The notes: generated from the sequence alone by a model not told the origin. A stretch of 9,427 bases of DNA from an uncultured Clostridia bacterium (GCA_934462945.1 CAKSJF010000083.1:1-9427); one strand, 5' to 3'; positions 1-6,313 are shown, counted from the stretch's first letter. Made by a program: numbers and translations.

Positions 1-8
1 CATCACTA

Positions 9-34
9 TTGTCAAAAGGTGTACTTTTTGACAA
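9..34. repeat. Recombination site A (hix-like), left end of invertible segment
   Basis: This is a 26-bp imperfect palindrome. Half-sites TTGTCAAAAGGT (9-20) and ACTTTTTGACAA (23-34) flank the core dinucleotide GT (21-22), with one mismatch between the arms. The 12+2+12 layout is that of crossover sites for Hin/Gin-type serine invertases, and the TTnTCAAAA start resembles their half-sites. Read on the minus strand it matches site B at 156-181 in nearly every position, including the core. The two are therefore an inverted pair. That the adjacent invertase acts on it is inferred from proximity and architecture. Confidence 0.82.
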
Positions 35-167
35 CAACCCTCCCCAAGTCAAAAGTGATATAAACAAGCAAAAATTTTCGTCTTTTTATACAAAATTTTT
101 CGGAAAGTGTTGCATTTTGGAGAAATATATGCTATAATTTTACAGTATAGAATGACTGTCAAAAGGT
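23..167. other. Predicted invertible promoter segment (phase-variation switch)
   Basis: About 145 bp lie between the cores of sites A and B. The segment is AT-rich, contains no gene, and holds one strong promoter facing right. Because the core dinucleotides are GT and AC, recombination between the sites would invert the segment rather than delete it. Reflection about the midpoint maps position x to 190-x. After inversion the -10 box would therefore fall near 52-57, the -35 box near 75-80, and transcription would leave the window leftward across site A. An invertase gene lies immediately beside it. Invertible promoters of this form are known in gut bacteria. The regulated gene is beyond base 1 and cannot be identified here. 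Confidence 0.8.
110..138 (+). promoter_or_regulatory. Strong extended -10 promoter inside the invertible segment
   Basis: The -35 box is TTGCAT (110-115), followed by a 17-bp spacer and a perfect -10 box TATAAT (133-138). TG at 130-131 gives an extended -10. The AT-rich run at 64-100 could act as an UP element. Transcription should start near 144-145 and enter the 40-base palindrome at once, so the RNA would carry a strong 5' hairpin. In this orientation it reads antisense to the invertase gene, and I see no plausible sense gene on this strand downstream. Confidence 0.85.
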
Positions 168-188
168 ACACCTTTTGACAGTCATTCT
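149..188. repeat. Recombination site B within a 40-bp near-perfect palindrome
   Basis: The 26-bp site occupies 156-181: half-sites CTGTCAAAAGGT and ACCTTTTGACAG around core AC (168-169). The symmetry continues outward by seven further pairs (AGAATGA at 149-155, TCATTCT at 182-188), giving 19-bp perfect arms. The right outer arm lies in the last codons of the invertase gene, and the TGA stop (182-184, minus) directly abuts the site. Inversion would therefore not change the coding sequence. It would replace the left outer arm and shorten the palindrome. In RNA this could fold as a hairpin at the invertase 3' end, but no good U-tract follows it on the minus strand. Confidence 0.85.
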
Positions 189-781
189 TCTATCCGATAT
201 TCCCGCAGCCGGCGGTAAAATGTTGATTCGCTGATTTTGCACATTGCAAGGATGGTATTTAAGTCAATTTTCTTTTCCTCCCACTCTCTTACAAGCCATA
301 CAAATTCCGGCGGAAGTCCCTTTTCGGGTCTACCGAAACGGACGCCCTTTGCTTTTGCGGCGGCTATGCCTTGCAGCTGTCTTTTTCGGATATTTTCTCT
401 TTCATTCTGTGCCACGAAAGACAGGATTTGAAGCACCAAATCGGCAATAAATGTTCCCATCAAATCTTTTCCCTGCCTGGTATCTAAAAGCGGCATATCA
501 ATCACGCATAGATCTACGCCGATTTCCTTGGTCAGCACCCGCCATTGGTTTTGAATTTCTTCATAGTTGCGTCCCAAGCGGTCAATCGAGAGGATATAGA
601 GTAAATCTCCGCTTTTCAGCTCTTTTATCAGTTTTTTATATGCAGGTCGGTTAAAATCTTTTCCCGACAGTTTGTCGATATATATATTTTTTTCTGCGAT
701 ATTTTGTTTGTGAAGTGCAAGCATTTGGCGGTCTTCGTTTTGATCTGTGCTTGACACCCTGACATATCCATATATTTTCAT
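182..781 (-). CDS. Small serine recombinase, Hin/resolvase family (probable DNA invertase)
   Basis: The protein has 199 residues, the normal size for the small resolvase/invertase family. The N-terminal catalytic domain opens GYVRVSSTDQ, putting the nucleophile at Ser10 with Arg8 beside it. SIDRLGR at 65-71 supplies the Arg68/Arg71 pair expected at the active site. The long E-helix runs through roughly 103-135 (NEREN IRKRQ), followed by the linker AAAKAKGVRFGRP (140-152). A C-terminal helix-turn-helix (about 173-195, ISESTFYRRL) would bind DNA. The ATG start has GGAGG at 789-793, seven bases away. These enzymes make 2-bp staggered cuts through a phosphoserine link and then rotate and religate. 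Whether it inverts or resolves is not certain from the protein alone. The inverted 26-bp site pair just past its stop favours invertase. No transposase or TnpB is present in the window. Confidence 0.93.
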   Translation of the reverse strand: MKIYGYVRVSSTDQNEDRQMLALHKQNIAEKNIYIDKLSGKDFNRPAYKKLIKELKSGDLLYILSIDRLGRNYEEIQNQWRVLTKEIGVDLCVIDMPLLDTRQGKDLMGTFIADLVLQILSFVAQNERENIRKRQLQGIAAAKAKGVRFGRPEKGLPPEFVWLVREWEEKKIDLNTILAMCKISESTFYRRLREYRIEE

Positions 782-788
782 AACAATT

Positions 789-832
789 CCTCCAAAAAAA
801 AAGCTGCCTTTCTATGAAAGACAACCTTTTTT
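789..832 (-). terminator. Terminator-like hairpin directly upstream of the invertase ribosome site (possible attenuator)
   Basis: In minus-strand RNA, positions 832-816 pair with 812-796 around a 3-base loop (815-813), giving up to 17 pairs. Three of these are G-U wobbles (807/821, 804/824, 802/826), which would be A-C mismatches in plus-strand RNA. The fold therefore favours the minus strand. It runs into nine U residues (802-794), with the GGAGG of the invertase (793-789) immediately after. No room is left for a promoter between hairpin and start codon, so invertase mRNA must read through this structure. I infer that it keeps invertase expression low, or that it backs up the terminator of the upstream gene. 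Confidence 0.6.
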
Positions 833-867
833 CGTAACCTTATTAAATTCTGATATCATAAAATTAA

Positions 868-895
868 GGAGCTGCAAAATTTCTCTTGCAGCTCC
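868..895 (-). terminator. Rho-independent terminator after the pyruvate:ferredoxin oxidoreductase gene
   Basis: There is a 10-bp perfect stem, GGAGCTGCAA (868-877) and its complement (886-895), with an 8-base loop. It lies 25 bases beyond the stop codon. On the minus strand it is followed by TTAATTTTAT, a moderately T-rich tail. On the plus strand it is followed by CTTTGTCTTTT, so it may also stop transcription entering from the left. Confidence 0.75.
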
Positions 896-919
896 CTTTG
901 TCTTTTGTAAAGAAGAGAA

Positions 920-3900
920 TTACTCCTCTTCAGCTAATTTAACGAGTTTTTCGTATTTTGCCTTTGCGTCTTTTTCTGCTTTTGCAAACAGTTCCTTTGC
1001 GCGTTCCGGATTGGAGCGAGCCAGGGAGTTATAGCGAACCTCACCCATGATGAAGTCTTCATAGTTTGCAGCAGGCGCTTTGGAATCCAGCTGGAACGGA
1101 TTCTTGCCCTCTAAGGTACGTCTCGGATCGTAACGGAACAGATGCCAGTAGCCAGCCTGAACCGCTTTCTTTTCCTCGGTCTGAGCAATGCTCATACCGC
1201 CCTTAATGCCGTGGTTGATACACGGAGCGTATGCGATAATGATGGACGGACCGTGATAGCTTTCAGCCTCCAGCATTGCCTTTAAGCACTGGTTATAGTC
1301 AGCGCCCTGTGCAATCTGTGCAACATAGATATAGCCATAGCTCATCGCAATTGCAGCCAGATCCTTTTTCTTCACATTCTTTCCGGCAGCTGCGAACTGT
1401 GCGATTGCACCGGTCGGAGTAGCCTTGGAGGACTGACCGCCTGTGTTGGAATATACCTCGGTATCAAATACCATAATATTGACATCTTCGCCCGACGCTA
1501 ACACATGGTCAACACCGCCGAAGCCGATATCATATGCCCAGCCGTCACCGCCGAAGATCCAGACAGATTTCTTTGCAAGATATTCCTTATCTTCCAAAAC
1601 GTCCTTTGCCTCTGCGGAATTGAGGTTGGCGATTGCCTTTAACAATTCATCCGTTGCAACACGGTTGGTTGTTCCGTCGTCCTTGGTTTCTAAGAACTTC
1701 TCAACAGCCGGCTTTACAGACGGCTCGTCTGCTGCAAGCTTTTCAAGCTTTGCAATATTCTTATTCCGGATTGCTTTCTGACCTAAGAACATACCGTATC
1801 CATATTCTGCGTTATCCTCAAAGAGGGAGTTTGCCCATGCCGGACCCTCGCCCTTTGCATTTGCACAATACGGAGTGGACGGAGAAGAACCGCCCCAAAT
1901 GGAGGAACAGCCTGTTGCATTTGCAATATACATTCTGTCTCCAAAGAGCTGTGTGATCAGCTTTGCATACGGAGTCTCGCCGCAGCCTGCGCATGCGCCG
2001 GAGAATTCCAGATACGGCATCCGGAACTGACTTCCCTTAACCGTGCTGATTGCAAACTTGTCCAAAACAGCTTCCTTTGCCGGCAGTTTTACTGCATAAT
2101 CAAAGGTTTTCTGCTCGTCTAACTGCTCGTCAAGCGGCGTCATGGTGAGCGCTTTCACACCCTTCATGCCCGGGCAGACATTCACACAGGAACCGCATCC
2201 GGTACAGTCGAGTACGGAAACTGCCATTGCATAATAATAGCCGTCTAACTGCTTCATATTCGTGTAAACAATACCCTCCGGCGCGTTGTTCTTTTCTTCT
2301 TCAGTCAGAACAACCGGACGGATACATCCATGCGGACAAACATAAGAACAGATACCGCACTGGATACAGGTTTCCGGATTCCACTTCGGAACATCGATTG
2401 CAATTCCGCGCTTTTCAAAAGCAGAAGAACCGAGCGGAACCTCGCCGTTTGCATACGGCTCAAACGCCGATACCGGCAGCTGCATGCCGCGGAACGAATT
2501 GATCGGTACTAAGATATTATTGACATAATCAATCAGCTTGCCGCTTCCCTCATGCTTAACGGAAAGATCCTCATCCTTGGCATTCTTCCAGCTTTCCGGA
2601 ACGTCTACCTTGACAATTCTCTTTGCGCCTGCATCGATTGCGTCATGATTCATCTTAACAATTGCGTCACCCTTCTTCGAGTAGGATGCGGTTGCTGCGT
2701 CCTTCATATACTTGATTGCATCCTCTGCCGGGATGATCTTTGCCAATGTGAAGAATGCAGACTGTAAAACGGTGTTGATTCTGTTTCCAAGACCGATTTC
2801 CTTACCGATCTGCACACCGTCAATCGTATAGAACTGAATGTTATTTTCAGCAATATATCTCTTTACCTGACCCGGCAGATGCTCCTCAAGCTCGTCCTGA
2901 TTCCAGGAGCAGTTTAAAAGGAATACGCCGCCCGGCTTAACATCCGAAACCATATCGTACTGATGGATATACGATGCCTTATGACAGGCAACAAAATCTG
3001 CCTTATTGATCAGATAGGTGGAAGTGATCTTTGCATGACCAAACCGCAGATGCGAAACGGTCAGACCGCCGGACTTCTTGGAATCATAATCAAAATATGC
3101 CTGTACATTCATATCGGTATGGTCACCGATAATCTTAACGGAGTTTTTGTTTGCGCCAACTGTTCCGTCTGCACCCAAGCCCCAGAATTTACAGCTTGTG
3201 ATACCTGCCGGTGTGGTGTCCGGATTTTCTTTGATTTCAAGAGACAGCTGGGTCACATCATCATTGATACCGATGGTGAAACGCTTTTTCTCCTCATTTT
3301 TATAAACAGCGATAATCTGCGCCGGTGTGGTGTCCTTAGAACCCAAACCGTAGCGTCCGGTAAATACCGGGATATTCTGGAATTTAGAATCCTGCAATGC
3401 AGCAACAACATCCAGATAAAGCGGCTCGCCGACTGATCCGGATTCCTTTGTTCTGTCGAGAACAGTAATCTTCTTCACACTTGCCGGGATGGCGTCGATC
3501 AGATGCTTTGCAGAGAACGGACGGTACAGACGAACCTTAATCAGTCCGACCTTCTGACCGTTTGCATTTAAGTAATCAACTGTTTCAGAAATTGTGTCGC
3601 AGACAGAACCCATTGCAATAATGACCTGTTCTGCATCCTCTGCGCCGTAGTAATTAAACAGCTTATAATCTGTGCCGATTTCAGCATTCACCTTGTCCAT
3701 ATATTCCTGGGTAAGTGCCGGAATTGCCTCATAATATTTATTTGCTGCTTCCTTTGCCTGGAAGAATACGTCCGGATTCTGTGCAGTTCCGCGCTGTGCC
3801 GGATGCTCCGGATTCAGAGCGCCGCGGCGGAATGCGTTTAATGCGTCCCAGTCTACCATCTTGGAAAGCACGTCATAATCCCAGCATGCAACTTTCTGAT

Positions 3901-4438
3901 ACTCATGCGAGGTACGGAAACCGTCGAAGAAATGTAAGAACGGAACTCTGCCTTTAATGGTGGTCAGATGTGCAACAGCACCCAAATCCATTGCCTCCTG
4001 CGGATTGGAAGATGCCAGCATTGCAAAGCCTGTCTGACGGCATGCCATCACGTCCTGATGGTCTCCGAAAATGGAGAGTGCATGCGACGCTAAAGCTCTT
4101 GCTGAAACATTAAATACACAGGGGAGCAGCTCTCCTGCGATTTTATACATATTCGGAATCATAAGAAGTAAACCCTGAGATGCGGTATAAGTCGTGGTCA
4201 GCGCTCCGGCTGCCAGGGATCCGTGAACAGTACCGGACGCGCCCGCTTCGGACTGCATTTCCGTTACCTGAACCGTCTGACCGAAAATATTTTTCATGCC
4301 AGCGGTTGCCCACTTGTCTGTCACCTCTGCCATGGTAGAGGACGGTGTGATCGGATAAATGGCAGCAACGTCTGTAAACGCATAGGATGCGTATGCTGCG
4401 GCGTTATTGCCATCCATTGTTTTCATTTTTCTTGCCAA
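920..4438 (-). CDS. nifJ: Pyruvate:ferredoxin (flavodoxin) oxidoreductase, single-chain
   Basis: The 1172-residue length is typical of the homodimeric single-chain enzyme (also called por). It oxidatively decarboxylates pyruvate with CoA to acetyl-CoA and CO2, passing electrons to ferredoxin in the cytoplasm. It is a central fermentation enzyme of anaerobes. Pyruvate-site motif YPITPSS is at 28-34 and the conserved Arg at 114. The CoA-binding domain signature GADGTVGANKNS is at 422-433. A two-cluster ferredoxin domain has cysteines 691, 694, 697, 701/705 and 745, 748, 751, 755. The proximal cluster cysteines are 816, 819, 844 and 1073. The thiamine diphosphate motif starts GGDGWAYDIG (963-972) and includes YSNTGGQ (996-1002). 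The start is TTG at 4436-4438, giving MARKMKTMDGN, chosen because GGAGGAG is 7-8 bases upstream. The in-frame ATG at 4424-4426 would be about 20 bases away. The gene appears intact and stands alone between its own promoter and terminator. Confidence 0.97.
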   Translation of the reverse strand: MARKMKTMDGNNAAAYASYAFTDVAAIYPITPSSTMAEVTDKWATAGMKNIFGQTVQVTEMQSEAGASGTVHGSLAAGALTTTYTASQGLLLMIPNMYKIAGELLPCVFNVSARALASHALSIFGDHQDVMACRQTGFAMLASSNPQEAMDLGAVAHLTTIKGRVPFLHFFDGFRTSHEYQKVACWDYDVLSKMVDWDALNAFRRGALNPEHPAQRGTAQNPDVFFQAKEAANKYYEAIPALTQEYMDKVNAEIGTDYKLFNYYGAEDAEQVIIAMGSVCDTISETVDYLNANGQKVGLIKVRLYRPFSAKHLIDAIPASVKKITVLDRTKESGSVGEPLYLDVVAALQDSKFQNIPVFTGRYGLGSKDTTPAQIIAVYKNEEKKRFTIGINDDVTQLSLEIKENPDTTPAGITSCKFWGLGADGTVGANKNSVKIIGDHTDMNVQAYFDYDSKKSGGLTVSHLRFGHAKITSTYLINKADFVACHKASYIHQYDMVSDVKPGGVFLLNCSWNQDELEEHLPGQVKRYIAENNIQFYTIDGVQIGKEIGLGNRINTVLQSAFFTLAKIIPAEDAIKYMKDAATASYSKKGDAIVKMNHDAIDAGAKRIVKVDVPESWKNAKDEDLSVKHEGSGKLIDYVNNILVPINSFRGMQLPVSAFEPYANGEVPLGSSAFEKRGIAIDVPKWNPETCIQCGICSYVCPHGCIRPVVLTEEEKNNAPEGIVYTNMKQLDGYYYAMAVSVLDCTGCGSCVNVCPGMKGVKALTMTPLDEQLDEQKTFDYAVKLPAKEAVLDKFAISTVKGSQFRMPYLEFSGACAGCGETPYAKLITQLFGDRMYIANATGCSSIWGGSSPSTPYCANAKGEGPAWANSLFEDNAEYGYGMFLGQKAIRNKNIAKLEKLAADEPSVKPAVEKFLETKDDGTTNRVATDELLKAIANLNSAEAKDVLEDKEYLAKKSVWIFGGDGWAYDIGFGGVDHVLASGEDVNIMVFDTEVYSNTGGQSSKATPTGAIAQFAAAGKNVKKKDLAAIAMSYGYIYVAQIAQGADYNQCLKAMLEAESYHGPSIIIAYAPCINHGIKGGMSIAQTEEKKAVQAGYWHLFRYDPRRTLEGKNPFQLDSKAPAANYEDFIMGEVRYNSLARSNPERAKELFAKAEKDAKAKYEKLVKLAEEE

Positions 4439-4443
4439 TAAAA

Positions 4444-4451
4444 TCTCCTCC
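4444..4451 (-). promoter_or_regulatory. Ribosome binding site fixing the TTG start of nifJ
   Basis: GGAGGAGA on the minus strand sits an ideal distance before TTG at 4438. This places translation start four codons upstream of the first in-frame ATG and agrees with the MARKMKTMDG N-terminus common in this family. Confidence 0.85.
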
Positions 4452-4504
4452 TTATTGATGTGTTGTTTTGTTTAGATATATTTGTCAATCTATACACACA
4501 ATTA

Positions 4505-4533
4505 ATCATATCATTTTTTTTCAATAAAATCAA
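4505..4533 (-). promoter_or_regulatory. Extended -10 promoter for nifJ
   Basis: On the minus strand, TTGATT (4533-4528) is followed by a 17-bp spacer and TATGAT (4510-4505), with TG two bases before the -10 hexamer. Transcription would start near 4498 and leave a leader of about 60 bases that ends in the GGAGGAG site. Confidence 0.72.
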
Positions 4534-4679
4534 GTACCTTTCGTGAGTTTTTTCTCGTTTTTTTGTACAATTTTTACACTCATTTTTGCACAAAATGCTA
4601 TTTTGTTATATATTGTGTTCGGAAATGCGCATTTTTTCTATATTTTTAAAAAAACTTACGCATATACTGTTTTTAGTTA

Positions 4680-4708
4680 TTGCATGTCGGGAAAATTTAT
4701 GATATACT
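4680..4708 (+). promoter_or_regulatory. Extended -10 promoter for the SseB-like gene
   Basis: TTGCAT (4680-4685), a 17-bp spacer and TATACT (4703-4708), with TG at 4700-4701 making an extended -10. Predicted start of transcription is near 4715, with a leader of about 28 bases. The -35 box is identical to that of the promoter in the invertible segment. Confidence 0.75.
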
Positions 4709-4742
4709 ATAAGATAGTAAACTATTGAAAAGAGGTAGGATT

Positions 4743-6077
4743 ATGCAATCAAAATCCGATTTGGAACAGCAGGAAAAAAATCTGAAAAAGAAACTTCGTG
4801 ATTTGGGCGGACTTTTGGAGGTTTTTCCGGATATCAAAGAAAACTATCAGGCACAGATCGACCATATAAAAACGCTCTTAAAGCAGATACCGGTATTGGA
4901 ACAGTATCAGTCTGCAATCTTCGGCAAAGGCGCAAAGCTGAAAAAGGAGGCGTCCGCTGCAATTGAGGACGCTGAAAACAAGCTTTCAGAGCTTACAGCC
5001 GCAGCAGAGGAATTAGAAAAGAAGATCACACCGGCAGAAACCATTCCGCAAGCGAGAAAGGAAGAGCTTGCCGCGCTTGCTAAGGCTTGCAATCAGGCAG
5101 AAATGGAGAATCTCTCCTTTGAAGAAATGGCATACTGCCTGGTGATCACGCTAAGCGAGATCATGCAGCTCCAGCGTGCAGAGCAGAAAGATGAAATCTC
5201 GATCAAACGCTATACCGAGCAGCAGAAAAAACTGCAAAGAACAGTCGGCGAAACGCTCCGCACCTTAGATTCTGTTTATGTAGCATTCTCCCCTGCAACG
5301 CGCTGCCCCTATGTGGATGTGCGCGACCAGGAACAGCAGAGTGCGCTTTGGATTTTCTCAAAAGAAGAATATGCCCGGAACTGCAAGCTGCATTTTGCAA
5401 AGGAATATATTTTTACCGATGTGGTAGAAGTGAAAAAGGAAATGCTCCAGAATTTCGCAAAGAATCTTCCGCGCTGGGGCTTTAACACGCTGATTTTAAA
5501 TAACGGCGTACACAATCTGGTATTTCCGCTTGCGGCATGGATTGGCACGGTCAACTACAGCTGCCCGGTCAACCCAATGCTCCACATGCGCAGACTGGAC
5601 TTTTATCAGGCGCTGCTTGCCTTTAATAAAGTTCCCCAGACCAATCACACGCTTTATGAGCGGCACCACAATCCGCAGATTTTAAAGGCAAAGGAATCCA
5701 TGATGCTCTTTGAACTTTCGCGTGCGCAGTATACGGTTGTGATGAAATCGGTGATGCAGAAAGACGCACAGGGAAAAGAAACTGAAATGACCGAAATCCC
5801 GACTGTGAAAAAGGACGATACACCGTTTCTTCTGATCTTTACCGATATGCTGGAATATTCTGCTTGGAAAGATTCCGCAGATTTTAAAACCGAGGACGGA
5901 AAAACCGTTGCAAAGGTACTTTCCTTTGAAAATCTCTGCAATATGGCAAACGCTACAAAAACCCAGCTTCTTCTCGACCGGAACGGCTGGTGCTTTGAAA
6001 TGACCGAACAACACCGCACAGCAATTGCACAAATTGCAAAGCAGGTAGCAGAGCAAACAAAGAAACCAAAGGAATAA
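4743..6077 (+). CDS. Coiled-coil protein with probable SseB-like domains, function unknown
   Basis: I take the start as ATG at 4743, because AGAGG (4731-4735) is seven bases upstream. A longer reading from TTG at 4725 would translate the ribosome site itself. The 444-residue protein has no signal peptide or membrane segment and should be cytoplasmic. Residues about 1-100 and 145-175 are rich in K, E, Q, L and A with heptad-like spacing, suggesting coiled coil. Residues about 189-266 (ALWIFSKEEYA ... GFNTLILNNGVHNLVFP) and 359-426 (FLLIFTDMLEYSAW ... LSFENLCNMA ... LLLDRNGWCFEM) each resemble the SseB N-terminal fold: a strand ending in FTD/FS, an acidic-aromatic helix, then a strand ending in a turn with N-G. 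This is a similarity judged by eye. SseB-like domains are common in Clostridia and mostly uncharacterised. The gene is transcribed alone, divergent from nifJ, and followed by a repeat element. Confidence 0.75.
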   Translation: MQSKSDLEQQEKNLKKKLRDLGGLLEVFPDIKENYQAQIDHIKTLLKQIPVLEQYQSAIFGKGAKLKKEASAAIEDAENKLSELTAAAEELEKKITPAETIPQARKEELAALAKACNQAEMENLSFEEMAYCLVITLSEIMQLQRAEQKDEISIKRYTEQQKKLQRTVGETLRTLDSVYVAFSPATRCPYVDVRDQEQQSALWIFSKEEYARNCKLHFAKEYIFTDVVEVKKEMLQNFAKNLPRWGFNTLILNNGVHNLVFPLAAWIGTVNYSCPVNPMLHMRRLDFYQALLAFNKVPQTNHTLYERHHNPQILKAKESMMLFELSRAQYTVVMKSVMQKDAQGKETEMTEIPTVKKDDTPFLLIFTDMLEYSAWKDSADFKTEDGKTVAKVLSFENLCNMANATKTQLLLDRNGWCFEMTEQHRTAIAQIAKQVAEQTKKPKE

Positions 6078-6081
6078 GGGA

Positions 6082-6290
6082 ACAATCCCTCAGTCACTGC
6101 GTGACAGTTTCTCGCTGCGGCTCGGTCACAGCGCGGTTCGCTACCCTTTGCTCAAGGGAGCCGTATAGCTTGCGCAAACTACAAGTGCTCTGATATATAT
6201 TGATGTCAACCAATCAAATAAAACTTTTGCACTTACCAATGGCTCCCTTGAGCAAAGGGAGCTGACGGCGCAAGCCGGCTGAGGGATTGT
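6082..6290. repeat. MITE-like imperfect inverted-repeat element, 209 bp
   Basis: The outer ends are perfect 12-bp inverted repeats: ACAATCCCTCAG (6082-6093) and CTGAGGGATTGT (6279-6290). An inner 19-bp perfect inverted pair lies at 6144-6162 and 6241-6259, starting CCCTTTGCTC. Several small hairpins sit between them (GTCAC/GTGAC at 6093-6105; GCTCCCTT/AAGGGAGC at 6242-6262; CGGC-GCAA-GCCG with a GNRA loop at about 6265-6276). The middle (6163-6240) is AT-rich and non-coding. The left arm is about 30 bp longer than the right arm between the outer and inner repeats. No target-site duplication is obvious. I recognise the end sequences from memory as a dispersed repeat of gut Clostridia; this has not been searched. 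It occupies nearly the whole gap between the two genes and may end transcription of the upstream one. Confidence 0.75.
6170..6199 (+). promoter_or_regulatory. Possible promoter inside the MITE-like element, facing yihY
   Basis: TTGCGC (6170-6175), an 18-bp spacer and TATATA (6194-6199), with TG at 6191-6192 as an extended -10. It faces the yihY-proC-ligase cluster, and I see no better promoter before those genes. The RNA would carry the right-arm hairpins of the repeat in its leader. The match is weaker than the other promoters here. Confidence 0.35.
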
Positions 6291-6313
6291 CTTCTGCAAC
6301 ATTTGAAATCTGG

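Larger units (their letters stand above)
4452..4742. other. Divergent AT-rich intergenic region
   Basis: About 290 bp separate nifJ from the SseB-like gene. It is very AT-rich, with long T and A runs between about 4510 and 4660. The two divergent promoters lie near its ends, about 150 bp apart. The middle (4540-4660) has no convincing gene or RNA. The only structure is a weak GAG/CTC hairpin at about 4545-4557 before a T run, and it has no gene upstream of it to terminate. Confidence 0.6.

Noticed and set aside
28..33. TTGACA inside site A, and the same word in site B, as promoter -35 boxes
   Set aside because: They are part of the recombination palindromes, and no suitable -10 lies at the right spacing inside the window. 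The copy reading left from site A cannot be judged because its -10 would be outside.
9..188. CRISPR repeats
   Set aside because: Only two copies, in opposite orientation, palindromic throughout, with 121 bp between the 26-bp sites that holds a promoter. No array or cas gene is present.
237..654. Plus-strand open frames downstream of the invertible promoter
   Set aside because: They are antisense to a well-supported recombinase gene, lack ribosome sites and have no recognisable protein character.
1..781. Transposon resolvase with res sites, or an IS607-type recombinase
   Set aside because: No transposase or TnpB is visible, and the sites are a single inverted pair rather than the clustered directly oriented subsites of a res region. 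The left flank is not visible, so a transposon origin is not fully excluded.
2963..3436. 157-residue plus-strand open frame inside nifJ
   Set aside because: It is a shadow frame on the opposite strand of a conserved, intact coding region, with cysteine-rich nonsense composition and no ribosome site.
4483..4488. Minus-strand TTGACA as the nifJ -35 box
   Set aside because: No -10 hexamer lies 16-18 bp downstream. The pair at 4533-4528 and 4510-4505 fits much better.
4480..4504. Rex-type redox operator near the nifJ promoter
   Set aside because: On the minus strand TTGTGTG and TTGACAA are present, but they are six bases apart instead of four and the inner bases do not match the TTGTTAA/TTAACAA pattern.
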